Of a stretch of DNA of 6,581 bases, positions 1 through 6,335 are shown in pieces; position 1 is the first letter of the stretch; each line of letters opens with the position of its first letter. The translations under genes were made by a program, and so were the position numbers. Source of the DNA: Bacteroidota bacterium (lineage in GTDB: Bacteria; Bacteroidota; Rhodothermia; Rhodothermales; JAAAOL01); assembly GCA_009908885.1 (NCBI GenBank), contig JAAAOL010000366.1:1-6581 (forward strand), given 5' to 3'. The notes below the pieces were generated by a model, which saw only the letters and a program-made list of their open reading frames with translations, was not told the origin of the DNA and ran no database searches.

Positions 1-156
1 GTCGAGCGCGGGCTTGAAGATCTCGACCTGCTGCCGCGCGATCCGGGCGCGCCGCAGCCGCCGGATCAGCTCTTCCGTCTTGCCGCTGAACATGGACCCG
101 CAGATCACTTCGATCCAGCCAACGGGCGCCGATTGGCGGTAAATATGAGGCTCCAT
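1..156 (-). CDS. tdk: Thymidine kinase (type II), N-terminal part, cut by window edge
   Basis: This is the first 52 codons of a thymidine kinase, which phosphorylates thymidine to dTMP with ATP in the cytoplasmic pyrimidine salvage pathway. The translation begins MEPHIYRQSAPVGWIEVICG and continues into the P-loop GSMFSGKT (residues 20-27), followed by EELIRRLRRARIARQ and the strand VEIFKPALD. The combination of a strand ending in ICG, the GSMFSGKTEELIRR Walker A region and the following IFKPA strand is characteristic of the TK1-like (type II) family, not the herpes-type kinases. The remaining lasso and zinc-binding parts lie outside the window. The ATG at 156 is used here; a second in-frame ATG lies three codons upstream at 165 and cannot be excluded. 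No Shine-Dalgarno sequence precedes either. It follows batE on the same strand after 329 bp and is probably a separate transcription unit. Confidence 0.9.
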   Translation of the reverse strand, partial: MEPHIYRQSAPVGWIEVICGSMFSGKTEELIRRLRRARIARQQVEIFKPALD

Positions 157-252
157 GGCGGACATGCGCGGCGAGGGGCTGGTCGAGAAAAAAGCGCGTG
201 GGATTGGGGAAAATAGGCAATCGCAGGCCGAGGCGCACGGCGGCCGCGTGGC

Positions 253-282
253 TTCAGGTCGGCAGGTTTCAGGTCGGCAGGT
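253..282. repeat. 15 bp perfect tandem duplication
   Basis: The unit TTCAGGTCGGCAGGT occurs at 253-267 and again, without mismatch, at 268-282. It covers the stop codon of the possible small ORF at 269-388. This looks like a slippage or duplication event in non-coding DNA; no function is evident. Confidence 0.9.
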
Positions 283-388
283 CGTCGCCGCGCCGTGCGG
301 TCCGTCTCTTATACGGATTCAGCGTGTTGATGTCCGGATCCTGGTATCGCCTGTCGTGGTGCGTGGTGGGCACGGCCCATCGCTCCAT
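269..388 (-). CDS. Possible small protein of 39 residues between batE and tdk
   Basis: A short reading frame opens with ATG at 388 and ends with TGA at 269-271. The product starts MERWAVPTTHHDRRYQDPD and ends in a basic stretch, YKRRTARRGDDLPT. I do not recognise a family. In its favour, third codon positions are rich in G or C (31 of 38 by my count), the strand matches its neighbours, and the start is preceded by an A-rich stretch (GTGAAAAAGCACTG), a common upstream context where Shine-Dalgarno sequences are not used. Against it, the frame is short, hydrophilic and without motifs, and GC-rich DNA yields such frames by chance. The frame can be extended upstream to 451, but that part is only translated heptad repeat. 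The stop lies inside a 15 bp tandem duplication, so the last codons are duplicated in the DNA. Treat it as a candidate only. Confidence 0.25.
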   Translation of the reverse strand: MERWAVPTTHHDRRYQDPDINTLNPYKRRTARRGDDLPT

Positions 389-401
389 CAGTGCTTTTTC
401 A

Positions 402-450
402 CGCAACACGAAACACGCAACACGAAACACGCAACACGAAACACGCAACA
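402..450. repeat. Heptanucleotide tandem array downstream of batE
   Basis: Seven perfect heptads alternate between CGCAACA (402, 416, 430, 444) and CGAAACA (409, 423, 437). This can also be read as 3.5 copies of a 14 bp unit. A decayed eighth unit, CGAAGCT, follows at 451-457. On the transcribed minus strand the units read TGTTGCG and TGTTTCG. The array lies 35 bp past the batE stop codon. It has the same 7-bp period as the arrays before batA and batB but a different sequence, and is the best preserved of the three, which suggests it is the youngest. Confidence 0.95.
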
Positions 451-485
451 CGAAGCTATACGGACCTCGCCAAGCGAAAACGGTT

Positions 486-1256
486 TTAGATGGCGCCTGT
501 CGCCGGAGCGGCGACCCAGCCGGTCGCGCCGTTGGAGAGGCGCACGCGCAGCCAGTCGTCCTGCGCAGCGAGCACGTCGAGGACGGTGCCCTCGTAGAGC
601 ATTCGGGCCGAGGCGGCGCCGTCGTCGGCAGCCTCCCGCAGTGGGATCGCCTCGGCGAGGACCACGACGCGGCGGTCCAGCCGGGGCTCCAGCGACGCCG
701 CGAAGGCCGCCGCCAGCAGCAGGCCGCCGACGAGCAGGGCCACCGCCATCGTGCGGCGGTGCCAGGGCGCGCGCGTGCCCGTCCAGATGCGGTGCGCCGC
801 CAGCGCTAGACCGACGCCGCAGCCCAGCAATCCGGCCGCGAAGAAGCCCCACGCCCCGAGGCGAGCGGCAAGGCGATGCCACCACGTCGCCCAGGGGGAG
901 GTCGGGAGGCGGGGCACGGCGTCCGTCACGCGGGAGCGGGCGATGGCCAGGTTGTGCTCCAGGCGCCGGTCCGTCGGCAGCAGCAGGCGGGCCTTCTCGT
1001 AGTAGCGGACGGCCTGCCCGAGCGAGTCGAGCCGGAAGTAGGCGTTGCCCATGTTGTGATACAGCGCGCCGCTGGCGTAGCCGCTGTCCAGCGCCTGCCG
1101 GTAACGCGCCAGCGCGGCGTCGTAGGCGCCCGCCTCGTACCGTACGTTGCCCGCCTCGAACGCCGTGCGCGCCGCATCCGGCTGGGCGTGCGCGGACGGG
1201 ACCAGCACGGCCAGGCCCATCCACAGCATCGTATGGACGATCCAGCGCCGCATCAT
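486..1256 (-). CDS. batE: BatE, exported TPR protein with two membrane helices and an SH3-like domain
   Basis: This is the last gene of the bat operon, with a 256-residue product of normal length for the family. It has a signal peptide ending near SAHA-Q (residue 24). TPR units span about 28-105, with typical residues in AGNVRYEAGAYDAALARYRQ and YHNMGNAYFRLDSLGQAVRY. Transmembrane helices lie at about 135-155 and 169-187, and a C-terminal bacterial SH3-like domain spans about 195-252 (VVLAEAIPLREAADDG, then GTVLDVLAAQDDWLRVRL and GATGWV). The arginine-rich loop between the helices (HRIWTGTRAPWHRR) should be cytoplasmic, which puts both the TPR and the SH3 domain in the periplasm. The start ATG at 1256 overlaps the batD stop (ATGA), pointing to translational coupling; a second ATG follows at once. 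The frame stays open further upstream, but that part overlaps batD. The role is probably scaffolding in the Bat complex; its biochemical function is not established. Confidence 0.92.
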   Translation of the reverse strand: MMRRWIVHTMLWMGLAVLVPSAHAQPDAARTAFEAGNVRYEAGAYDAALARYRQALDSGYASGALYHNMGNAYFRLDSLGQAVRYYEKARLLLPTDRRLEHNLAIARSRVTDAVPRLPTSPWATWWHRLAARLGAWGFFAAGLLGCGVGLALAAHRIWTGTRAPWHRRTMAVALLVGGLLLAAAFAASLEPRLDRRVVVLAEAIPLREAADDGAASARMLYEGTVLDVLAAQDDWLRVRLSNGATGWVAAPATGAI

Positions 1257-3136
1257 GCCGCCTCCTCGTCCGGCTGCAGGGCGTCGTCGACGGCGATGAT
1301 GAGGTCCTGGGCCTGATCGAGGGCGTCGGCCATCTGGGCCTGCGTGGCACGCGACGGCGAGAAGCGGACGCGGTCGCACGTGTCCAGGAAGGTGCGGAGG
1401 GCGGCCCGCGTGTCCGCGCCGATGGTGTGTGCCGCCAGGTGGGCATCCAACTGGTCGCGCGTGAGGCCGCGCTCGGCGAGGTCGAGGCGGTTGCCGATGA
1501 AGCCGAGGACGGCGCGCTCGACCTCTTCGAAGAAGGCTTCGGGACGCCCGTCCGCCCGTAGCGCGTCGGCCTGCTGGAGGTGTTTCTGCGCCAGCGGATG
1601 GGCCTGGCGGCGGCGGGCCAGCGCCGGGTTGCGGGCCAGGTGCGTCCGGTGCTGGCGGTACGCGTAGGTCGCGCCGAGCAGCAGCAGCGGCAGGGCGAGG
1701 GCGAGGTACGTCCAGGCGCTCCGGTGCAGCGGCGTGCGATCCAGCGGGCGCCACGTCGCCGCCTCCATCAGCCCGGCGATGTCGTCCACGGGCAGCCCCT
1801 CACCGGTGGTGGCGATGGTGACGGCCTCGGCGGTGCCGGTGACGCGGACGGTCATCGGCCCGGACGTGGTGGTGTGGTAGCGCTCCGTGCGCGGATCGAA
1901 CAGAGCGAAGGCGAGCGCCGGGAGGTCGAACGTACCGTTCGAGCGGGGCACGAGCGTGTAGGTGAACGTCTTGGTCCCCCGGACGCGCCCGCTGGTGCTG
2001 TCGAGCGCCGTCGTCACGCGCGGGCCGTACGTCTCGAAGACCGTCGGCACGTCGAAGGCCGGCGGCTCCAGCATGGCCAGGTTGCCCATCCCACGCACCC
2101 GCATCACGACGTCCACCCCCTCGCCCACCGGGACGGTCGTCCGGCTGAGGCGCGTGTCCACGTCGAACCGCCCGACGGCGCCCGTGAAGGCCTCCGGCGC
2201 CCCGGACGGCAGGGGCCGGGCCTCCACCGTCACCGACGGCGAGGCGAGCTCGACCGTCTCGAACGGATGCTGCATCGAGAAGAGGCGTCCGAAGGGGTCG
2301 TTCGTCGTCTGCATGGCCAGCACCTCCGTCTCCACGCGCAGCGGGTCGATGCGCAGCTCGCCGCTGCGGGCGGGAAAGACGGCCACGCGCTTGAGCACGA
2401 TGGTGTTGTAGCGCAATCCGTCGCTCACGATGGCGCGGGGGATCGGGCGGCCCTCCACGGGCAGGTCCTCACGCCAGAAGCCCTCGGCGTCCCACGAGCT
2501 GGCCAGGCGGCTCTCGCGCGGGCGGATGAACGGGCGGAAGAGCAGCTGGTATTCGATGGTGACCTGCTCGTTCTGGAAGGCCGACCGCTGGCTCGGCAGG
2601 GCGCGGATGAAGATGTCTTCTGCGCCGATGCGGCTCTCGGGTTCCTCCTCGGCGGCGTCCTCGGGCGGAGACGGCGAGGGGCGTCGTCCGTAGGGCGCCG
2701 TGCCGGGCGGGCCGCGCTGGGTCCGCTGCGACTGCGGGACGACCTCGACGGTAATTTCTTCGGTCCGGTGGAAGCGCTCCTGCACCGTGATCCCCACCGG
2801 CTTGATGCGCGCCGTGCCGACGCGGAGGGGCCGGTACGTCCACTGAAAGGCGACGCTCTGCCGCTGCACGCCGTTGATGAACGAGAGGTTGCTCTGCGTG
2901 CTGGGCACCGGCTGGAGCAGCGCGAGCCCTTCCGTCTCGGGCGGGCTGGGCGCCTCGACGTCGGAGAAGGCCGCCCCTTCGATCTCCAGCGTGTAGGTCA
3001 CGCGCTCCTGGGCGCCGACCGTCGTGGCGCTGACGTAGGCCTGGACGGTCACGTCCTGCCCCGGGCTGCGCTCCGGCACCAGGGCGAGGACGACCCCGAA
3101 CAGCAGAGCCCACAGGAAGGAGCGGCGGCGGCACAT
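1253..3136 (-). CDS. batD: BatD, exported beta-rich protein with one membrane anchor
   Basis: This is a 627-residue BatD (oxygen-tolerance protein) homologue. A signal peptide (MCRRRSFLWALLFGVVLALV) precedes a mature start near QDVTVQAYVSATTV. The large extracytoplasmic part, about residues 27-470, consists of repeated beta-sandwich-like segments, among them VGAQERVTYTLEIEG, QNEQVTIEYQLLF and VPVGEGVDVVMRVRGMGNLA. The last of these includes the G-x-GN element common in BatD. A Pro/Glu-rich linker lies at about 140-170. One transmembrane helix at about 476-493 is followed by a basic, helical cytoplasmic tail ending in acidic residues. I chose the ATG at 3136; a GTG four codons upstream at 3148 adds only four residues before the signal peptide. 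No Shine-Dalgarno sequence is present. The stop overlaps the batE start. BatD probably serves as the extracytoplasmic platform of the Bat complex. Confidence 0.93.
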   Translation of the reverse strand: MCRRRSFLWALLFGVVLALVPERSPGQDVTVQAYVSATTVGAQERVTYTLEIEGAAFSDVEAPSPPETEGLALLQPVPSTQSNLSFINGVQRQSVAFQWTYRPLRVGTARIKPVGITVQERFHRTEEITVEVVPQSQRTQRGPPGTAPYGRRPSPSPPEDAAEEEPESRIGAEDIFIRALPSQRSAFQNEQVTIEYQLLFRPFIRPRESRLASSWDAEGFWREDLPVEGRPIPRAIVSDGLRYNTIVLKRVAVFPARSGELRIDPLRVETEVLAMQTTNDPFGRLFSMQHPFETVELASPSVTVEARPLPSGAPEAFTGAVGRFDVDTRLSRTTVPVGEGVDVVMRVRGMGNLAMLEPPAFDVPTVFETYGPRVTTALDSTSGRVRGTKTFTYTLVPRSNGTFDLPALAFALFDPRTERYHTTTSGPMTVRVTGTAEAVTIATTGEGLPVDDIAGLMEAATWRPLDRTPLHRSAWTYLALALPLLLLGATYAYRQHRTHLARNPALARRRQAHPLAQKHLQQADALRADGRPEAFFEEVERAVLGFIGNRLDLAERGLTRDQLDAHLAAHTIGADTRAALRTFLDTCDRVRFSPSRATQAQMADALDQAQDLIIAVDDALQPDEEAA

Positions 3137-3297
3137 GGCGTACGTCACGGTCCGGATACTACGGGGTTACGAGCACAGATGGGCGAGATCTAAATAGGCG
3201 ATGAAAGCGGTCGACAGAGACGCCTTGGGTATCTGATTTGCGCATCCGTGACGAGCATTGGCTTTGCGTATCCCGACATCACCAGGCGTAATCCGTA
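3137..3297. other. Spacer between batC and batD
   Basis: This 161 bp gap inside the operon contains no heptad array and no frame I can support. Its base composition is visibly lower in GC than the flanking genes. It could hold an internal promoter, but I see no good promoter motif. A short symmetric element, GTAAT-CCGT-ATTAC (3288-3301), overlaps the batC stop codon and is too weak to call a terminator. Confidence 0.5.
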
Positions 3298-4068
3298 TTA
3301 CCAGTCTTTCTCGACGCGGCGGGGGCGCACCTTGGCCTTCTGCACCTCGCGCAGCAGCTTCTCCTCTTCGACCTGGAGGGCCTGGAGGATGCGTTGCGCC
3401 TGCTGGCGGCTGAGCTGCTCGCCGCGCTGAGGCTCTTGCTGCCGTTCTCCCTGGCCGGGCTCCTGCTGCTCGCCCGGCTGCTCGTCCTGGGCGTCCGACG
3501 GCTGTTCCTGCTCGCCCTGCTCACCGTCTTGCTGCTGCTCGTCGTTGGGTTGCTGCCCCTCCTGCTGATCCTGCTGCTGTTGCTCCTGGCCCTCGTCCTG
3601 CTGTTGGTCCTGGCCGGAGCCCTGCTGCTGTTGCTGCTGACGCTGCTGCCGCTTCAGGAATTCGTAGTTGAACTTGGCATCCGCGTTGGTCGGATCGGTG
3701 AGGAGCGCCTCGCGGTAGGCGGCCAGCGCGAACTCGACGTCGCCCAGGGCGGCGGCGTTGTTGCCGGTGTTGTAGGCAGCGCGGACGCGGCCTTCGTCGG
3801 TGGTGGCAGCCAGCGCGGCCTGCGTGAAGGCGATCTGGGCCTGGTCGTATTCTTCGAGCTGATGCAGCGCGGCGCCGAGGTTGTTCAGCAGCCCGGCCGG
3901 GACGCCCCCCTTCACCTGCTGGTCGTAGTAGGCCAGGCCCGCCCGGTACTGCTCGGCGGCCTGCTCGTACTGCTCCATCTCGTAGAGGCCGTTGCCCTTA
4001 CGCCCCTCCCGCGCCCCGTCGCCCGGAAGCGAGATCAGCAGAATGGCAAGCAGGAGCCAGCGGAGCAT
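3298..4068 (-). CDS. batC: BatC, exported TPR protein with a long glutamine-rich linker
   Basis: The product is a 256-residue BatC homologue. A hydrophobic signal segment (MLRWLLLAILLISLPGDGA) is followed by three TPR-like units at about 24-135: GRKGNGLYEMEQYEQAAEQYRAG, LLNNLGAALHQLEEYDQAQIAF and AYNTGNNAAALGDVEFALAAY, the last leading into DPTNADAKFNYEFLK. A low-complexity linker rich in Gln, Glu, Asp and Gly covers about 141-218. The C-terminal segment, SRQQAQRILQALQVEEEKLL and on to the terminal EKDW, is a hallmark of BatC. The start was set at ATG 4068, which places the hydrophobic segment at the N-terminus. The frame is open to another ATG at 4155, but that would add a 29-residue basic extension ahead of the signal peptide. 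The protein probably acts in the periplasm as a binding partner of BatA, BatB or BatD. Confidence 0.9.
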   Translation of the reverse strand: MLRWLLLAILLISLPGDGAREGRKGNGLYEMEQYEQAAEQYRAGLAYYDQQVKGGVPAGLLNNLGAALHQLEEYDQAQIAFTQAALAATTDEGRVRAAYNTGNNAAALGDVEFALAAYREALLTDPTNADAKFNYEFLKRQQRQQQQQQGSGQDQQQDEGQEQQQQDQQEGQQPNDEQQQDGEQGEQEQPSDAQDEQPGEQQEPGQGERQQEPQRGEQLSRQQAQRILQALQVEEEKLLREVQKAKVRPRRVEKDW

Positions 4069-4193
4069 TATAGATAGCGAAAGGTGAATCGAAGCAGCGA
4101 TGCGGCGAGGAGGCGGAAAGCGGCGGAGCCGTACGCGCCCCGCGCCGATGCCCATGGCCGTTGTAAACGTATCGTCCCCTCAGAGATCCCGGT
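4069..4193. other. Spacer between batB and batC
   Basis: A 125 bp gap, GC-rich in its middle part. It contains no heptad periodicity and no recognisable gene. Part of it is open in the batC frame up to 4155, but the encoded sequence is rich in arginine and proline and does not look like part of BatC. No terminator or promoter is evident. Confidence 0.5.
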
Positions 4194-5240
4194 TTAGCGG
4201 GCGGCGTCTTCGTCCGACGCGGTGCGGCGCACCGTCCGGCGGCGGTCGCTCACCAGCCGCTCCACCAGCAGGAGCAGCAGCGCGGCGGCCAGCGGCCACT
4301 GGTATTTGGCATCGTACTCCTCGAACTGCTCCGCGCCGAAGGTGGTCTTGTCCAGTCGTTCGAGCGAGGCGACGAGCCCGGGCAGCGAGCTAGACGTCCG
4401 CGCGATGCGGAAGTAGGCCCCGTCCTGCGCGAGGCGCTGCAGCGCGTCCTCTTCCAGCCGCGTACGCACCTCGTTGCCCGCCCGGTCTTTCTTGTAGACA
4501 GTCTGCCCGCCCGTGCGCCGCACCGGGATGCGCACGCCCTGCGGCTCCCCGACGCCCGCCGTGTAGAGCACTACGTTGGCCGCCCGCGCCTGCTCGACTA
4601 CCTCGTCGATGCCCTCGGCATGGTTCTCGCCGTCGGAGAGGATGAGCAGCGCCCGCGACCGGCCCTCGTCGTCGCCATCGCCCTCCGGCACGTCGAAGGC
4701 GTCGAGGGCCGTCGTCAGCGCCGCGCCGAAGTCGGTGCCCGGCGTAGGCAGCAGCGACGGGTCGGCCACGTCCAGGAAGAGGCGGACGGCGCCGTAGTCG
4801 ATCGTCAGTGGGCATTGCACGAAGGCGTCGCCCGCGAAGATGACGAGGCCGACGCGGTCGCCGCGCAGGTCGTCCAGCAGCTTCTTGATTTCGTTCTTGG
4901 CCCGCTCCAGCCGGTTGGGGGCCACGTCCTCGGCCAGCATCGAGGTGGACACGTCGAGCGCGATGATGAGGTCGACCCCCTCCCGCTCGACCTCCTGCAC
5001 GCGCGTGCCGCACTGCGGGCCGGCCAGGGTGAGACCCAGCAGCAGCGTGCCCAGCACCACGAACGAGGCCTTCCACCGCCGCCGCCGCGCGCTGATCCCT
5101 GCCGTCAGCCGCCGCACCAGCGCCGCCTCGCCGAAGCGCGCCGCTGCCTTGCGCCGCTGCCAGGCCGCCCACCCATAGCACAGCGCCACCAGCGGCACGA
5201 CCGCCAGGATCCACAGCGCATCAGGATGCAACCAGGCCAT
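4194..5240 (-). CDS. batB: BatB, membrane-anchored von Willebrand A domain protein
   Basis: This is a 348-residue BatB homologue. Two N-terminal transmembrane helices (about 9-27 and 58-75) are separated by a basic loop. A VWA domain of about 88-290 and a C-terminal helix (about 315-328) follow. The metal-ion-dependent adhesion site is complete: DVSTS (D96, S98, S100), the threonine of PGTD (T169) and the SDG aspartate (D203). The segment FEEYDAKYQWPL just before the last helix is typical of BatB and separates it from BatA. Basic residues in the first loop and at the C-terminus (SDRRRTVRR) place the VWA domain in the periplasm by the positive-inside rule. VWA domains with an intact MIDAS bind a protein ligand through Mg2+; the ligand here is not known. 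The ATG at 5240 abuts a heptad array, so there is no Shine-Dalgarno sequence. Confidence 0.94.
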   Translation of the reverse strand: MAWLHPDALWILAVVPLVALCYGWAAWQRRKAAARFGEAALVRRLTAGISARRRRWKASFVVLGTLLLGLTLAGPQCGTRVQEVEREGVDLIIALDVSTSMLAEDVAPNRLERAKNEIKKLLDDLRGDRVGLVIFAGDAFVQCPLTIDYGAVRLFLDVADPSLLPTPGTDFGAALTTALDAFDVPEGDGDDEGRSRALLILSDGENHAEGIDEVVEQARAANVVLYTAGVGEPQGVRIPVRRTGGQTVYKKDRAGNEVRTRLEEDALQRLAQDGAYFRIARTSSSLPGLVASLERLDKTTFGAEQFEEYDAKYQWPLAAALLLLLVERLVSDRRRTVRRTASDEDAAR

Positions 5241-5352
5241 GTCGATTTTCGATTGGGGATTGGGGATTTACGATTGACGAGGTTCGGTTGACGAGGGTCG
5301 ACCCAGAAGCCCCAACAATCGACCGTCGAACATCAAACATCGCACGTCGATC
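5241..5352. repeat. Degenerate heptanucleotide array filling the batA-batB spacer
   Basis: Starting directly next to the batB start codon, sixteen consecutive heptads can be laid out in one phase to 5352, which reaches the first two bases of the batA stop codon on the plus strand. The centre of the unit is conserved as CGA: C at position 3 in 13 of 16, G at position 4 in 13 of 16 and A at position 5 in 14 of 16. The left half has units such as GTCGATT, TTCGATT, GGGGATT (twice) and GACGAGG (twice). The right half has ATCGACC, GTCGAAC, ATCAAAC and ATCGCAC. The two halves look like two related variants joined in phase. The spacer has almost no other sequence in it. Confidence 0.85.
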
Positions 5353-6334
5353 AGGGGAAGCGGCGGAGGCGGGTGGTGGAGAGCAGCACTTCGAGCAGGA
5401 CGAGGCCGAAGGCGGGCCAGAGGAAGAACGGGTAGCGCTCGGCATAGTCCGTGTAGGTGCGCGTCTCCACCTTGGTCTTTTCCAGCTCGCCGATCTCGTT
5501 GTAGATGTTGCGCAGCGCCTGCTTGTCGGTGGCCCGGAAGTAGCGCCCATCGGTCGTCTGGGCGACGGTCTGCAGCATCTCCTCGTCGATCTCGACCGGC
5601 ACCATCTGGCGCTGCCGTCCGCCGAAGGGCAGATCGCGGACGAAGGGCGCCTCACCGTAGGTGCCCACGCCGATGGCATAGACGCGCACGCCGAGGGCGG
5701 CGGCCACCTCGGAGGCGGTGACGGGGTCCACCTCGCCCCGGTTGTTCTGCCCGTCGGTGAGCAGGATGATGACCTTGCTCTCGGCCTCGGTCTCCTTCAG
5801 GCGGTTGACGGCGGTGGCCAGCGCCGTACCGATGGCGGTGCCGTCCTCGATGACGCCCACCTCCACCTCGTCCAGCATGCGTTGCAGAAAGTCGTAGTCG
5901 AGCGTCAGGGGCGCCTGCGTGAAGGCCTTGGCGGCGAAGACGATCAGGCCGACGCGGTCGGAGACGCGGCTGCGGATGAACTCGCCCGCCACGTCGCGCG
6001 CGGCCTCGAAGCGGTTGGGCGTGAAGTCCTGTGCCCGCATCGACGTGGAGGTGTCGAGCACCATCATGATGTCGACGCCCTCGGCATAGCGCTCGCGGAT
6101 CACGTTGCGCTCCTGCGGGCGGGCCAGCGCCAGGATGCCGAGGATCAGCGCCCCCATCCGCAGCAGCGCGGGCAGGCTTCCCAGGTACGTCCAGAACGTG
6201 CGCGGCGTGGCGCGGACGGCAGCGGCGTTGCTGTACGGCAGTCCGGTGCGCCCACGGGCCCGGCGCCACTCCCAGACGCCCAGCGCGGGCACCAGGAGCA
6301 GCAAGAGCAGCCAGTATGGTTGGGCGAAGACCAC
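5351..6334 (-). CDS. batA: BatA, membrane-anchored von Willebrand A domain protein
   Basis: This is the first gene of the bat operon and encodes a 327-residue BatA homologue. The N-terminus MVFAQPYWLLLLLLVPALGV is the typical BatA opening and forms the first helix. A second helix lies at about 54-71 (LPALLRMGALILGILALA). The VWA domain of about 87-285 has a complete MIDAS: DTSTS (D94, S96, S98), T166 in DGTAIGT and D194 in LLTDGQNN. A final helix spans about 301-318, and the product ends in a basic tail (TRLRRFP). Arginines after helix 1 and at the C-terminus predict a periplasmic VWA domain. The start is a GTG at 6334; no in-frame ATG lies upstream, and the sequence before it is heptad repeat. 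In the family, BatA is thought to work with BatB and a MoxR ATPase in envelope stress or aerotolerance, though the oxygen phenotype has not held in every species. Confidence 0.94.
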   Translation of the reverse strand: MVFAQPYWLLLLLLVPALGVWEWRRARGRTGLPYSNAAAVRATPRTFWTYLGSLPALLRMGALILGILALARPQERNVIRERYAEGVDIMMVLDTSTSMRAQDFTPNRFEAARDVAGEFIRSRVSDRVGLIVFAAKAFTQAPLTLDYDFLQRMLDEVEVGVIEDGTAIGTALATAVNRLKETEAESKVIILLTDGQNNRGEVDPVTASEVAAALGVRVYAIGVGTYGEAPFVRDLPFGGRQRQMVPVEIDEEMLQTVAQTTDGRYFRATDKQALRNIYNEIGELEKTKVETRTYTDYAERYPFFLWPAFGLVLLEVLLSTTRLRRFP

Positions 6335-6335
6335 T

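Larger units (their letters stand above)
157..485. other. Intergenic region between batE and tdk
   Basis: This 329 bp stretch separates the end of the bat operon from tdk, which is on the same strand. It holds the 49 bp heptad array (402-450), the possible small ORF (269-388) and a 15 bp tandem duplication (253-282). I found no convincing intrinsic terminator after batE: the short AAAAC/GTTTT symmetry at the batE stop has arms of only 5 bp and no GC stem. A tdk promoter should lie here, but no clear Bacteroidota-type TAnnTTTG element is visible; the nearest, TATTTTCC on the minus strand near 208-215, is a poor match. Confidence 0.7.

Noticed and set aside
402..450. CRISPR-like array
   Set aside because: The repeats are 7 bp units in direct tandem with no spacers, so this is a simple tandem array.
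480..492. Terminator after batE
   Set aside because: The AAAAC/GTTTT symmetry has only 5 bp AT-rich arms and lacks a GC stem followed by a T run.
155..1561. Plus-strand frame of 468 residues across the batE-tdk gap, batE and the end of batD
   Set aside because: The translation is arginine/proline low-complexity sequence and includes translated heptad repeat; it crosses two real minus-strand genes.
1580..3193. Long plus-strand open frame (537 residues) opposite batD
   Set aside because: It is rich in Arg, Gly, Ala and His with no motif or domain, and lies fully opposite a clear BatD. Such frames are usual opposite GC-rich genes.
3394..4077. Leucine-rich plus-strand frame resembling a multi-helix membrane protein
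   Set aside because: The leucine runs are the complement of the CAG-rich glutamine linker of BatC; BatC itself is well supported by its TPRs and EKDW end.
4069..4155. N-terminal extension of BatC starting at ATG 4155
   Set aside because: It would put a 29-residue Arg/Pro-rich segment in front of a clear signal peptide; the ATG at 4068 gives a normal exported protein.
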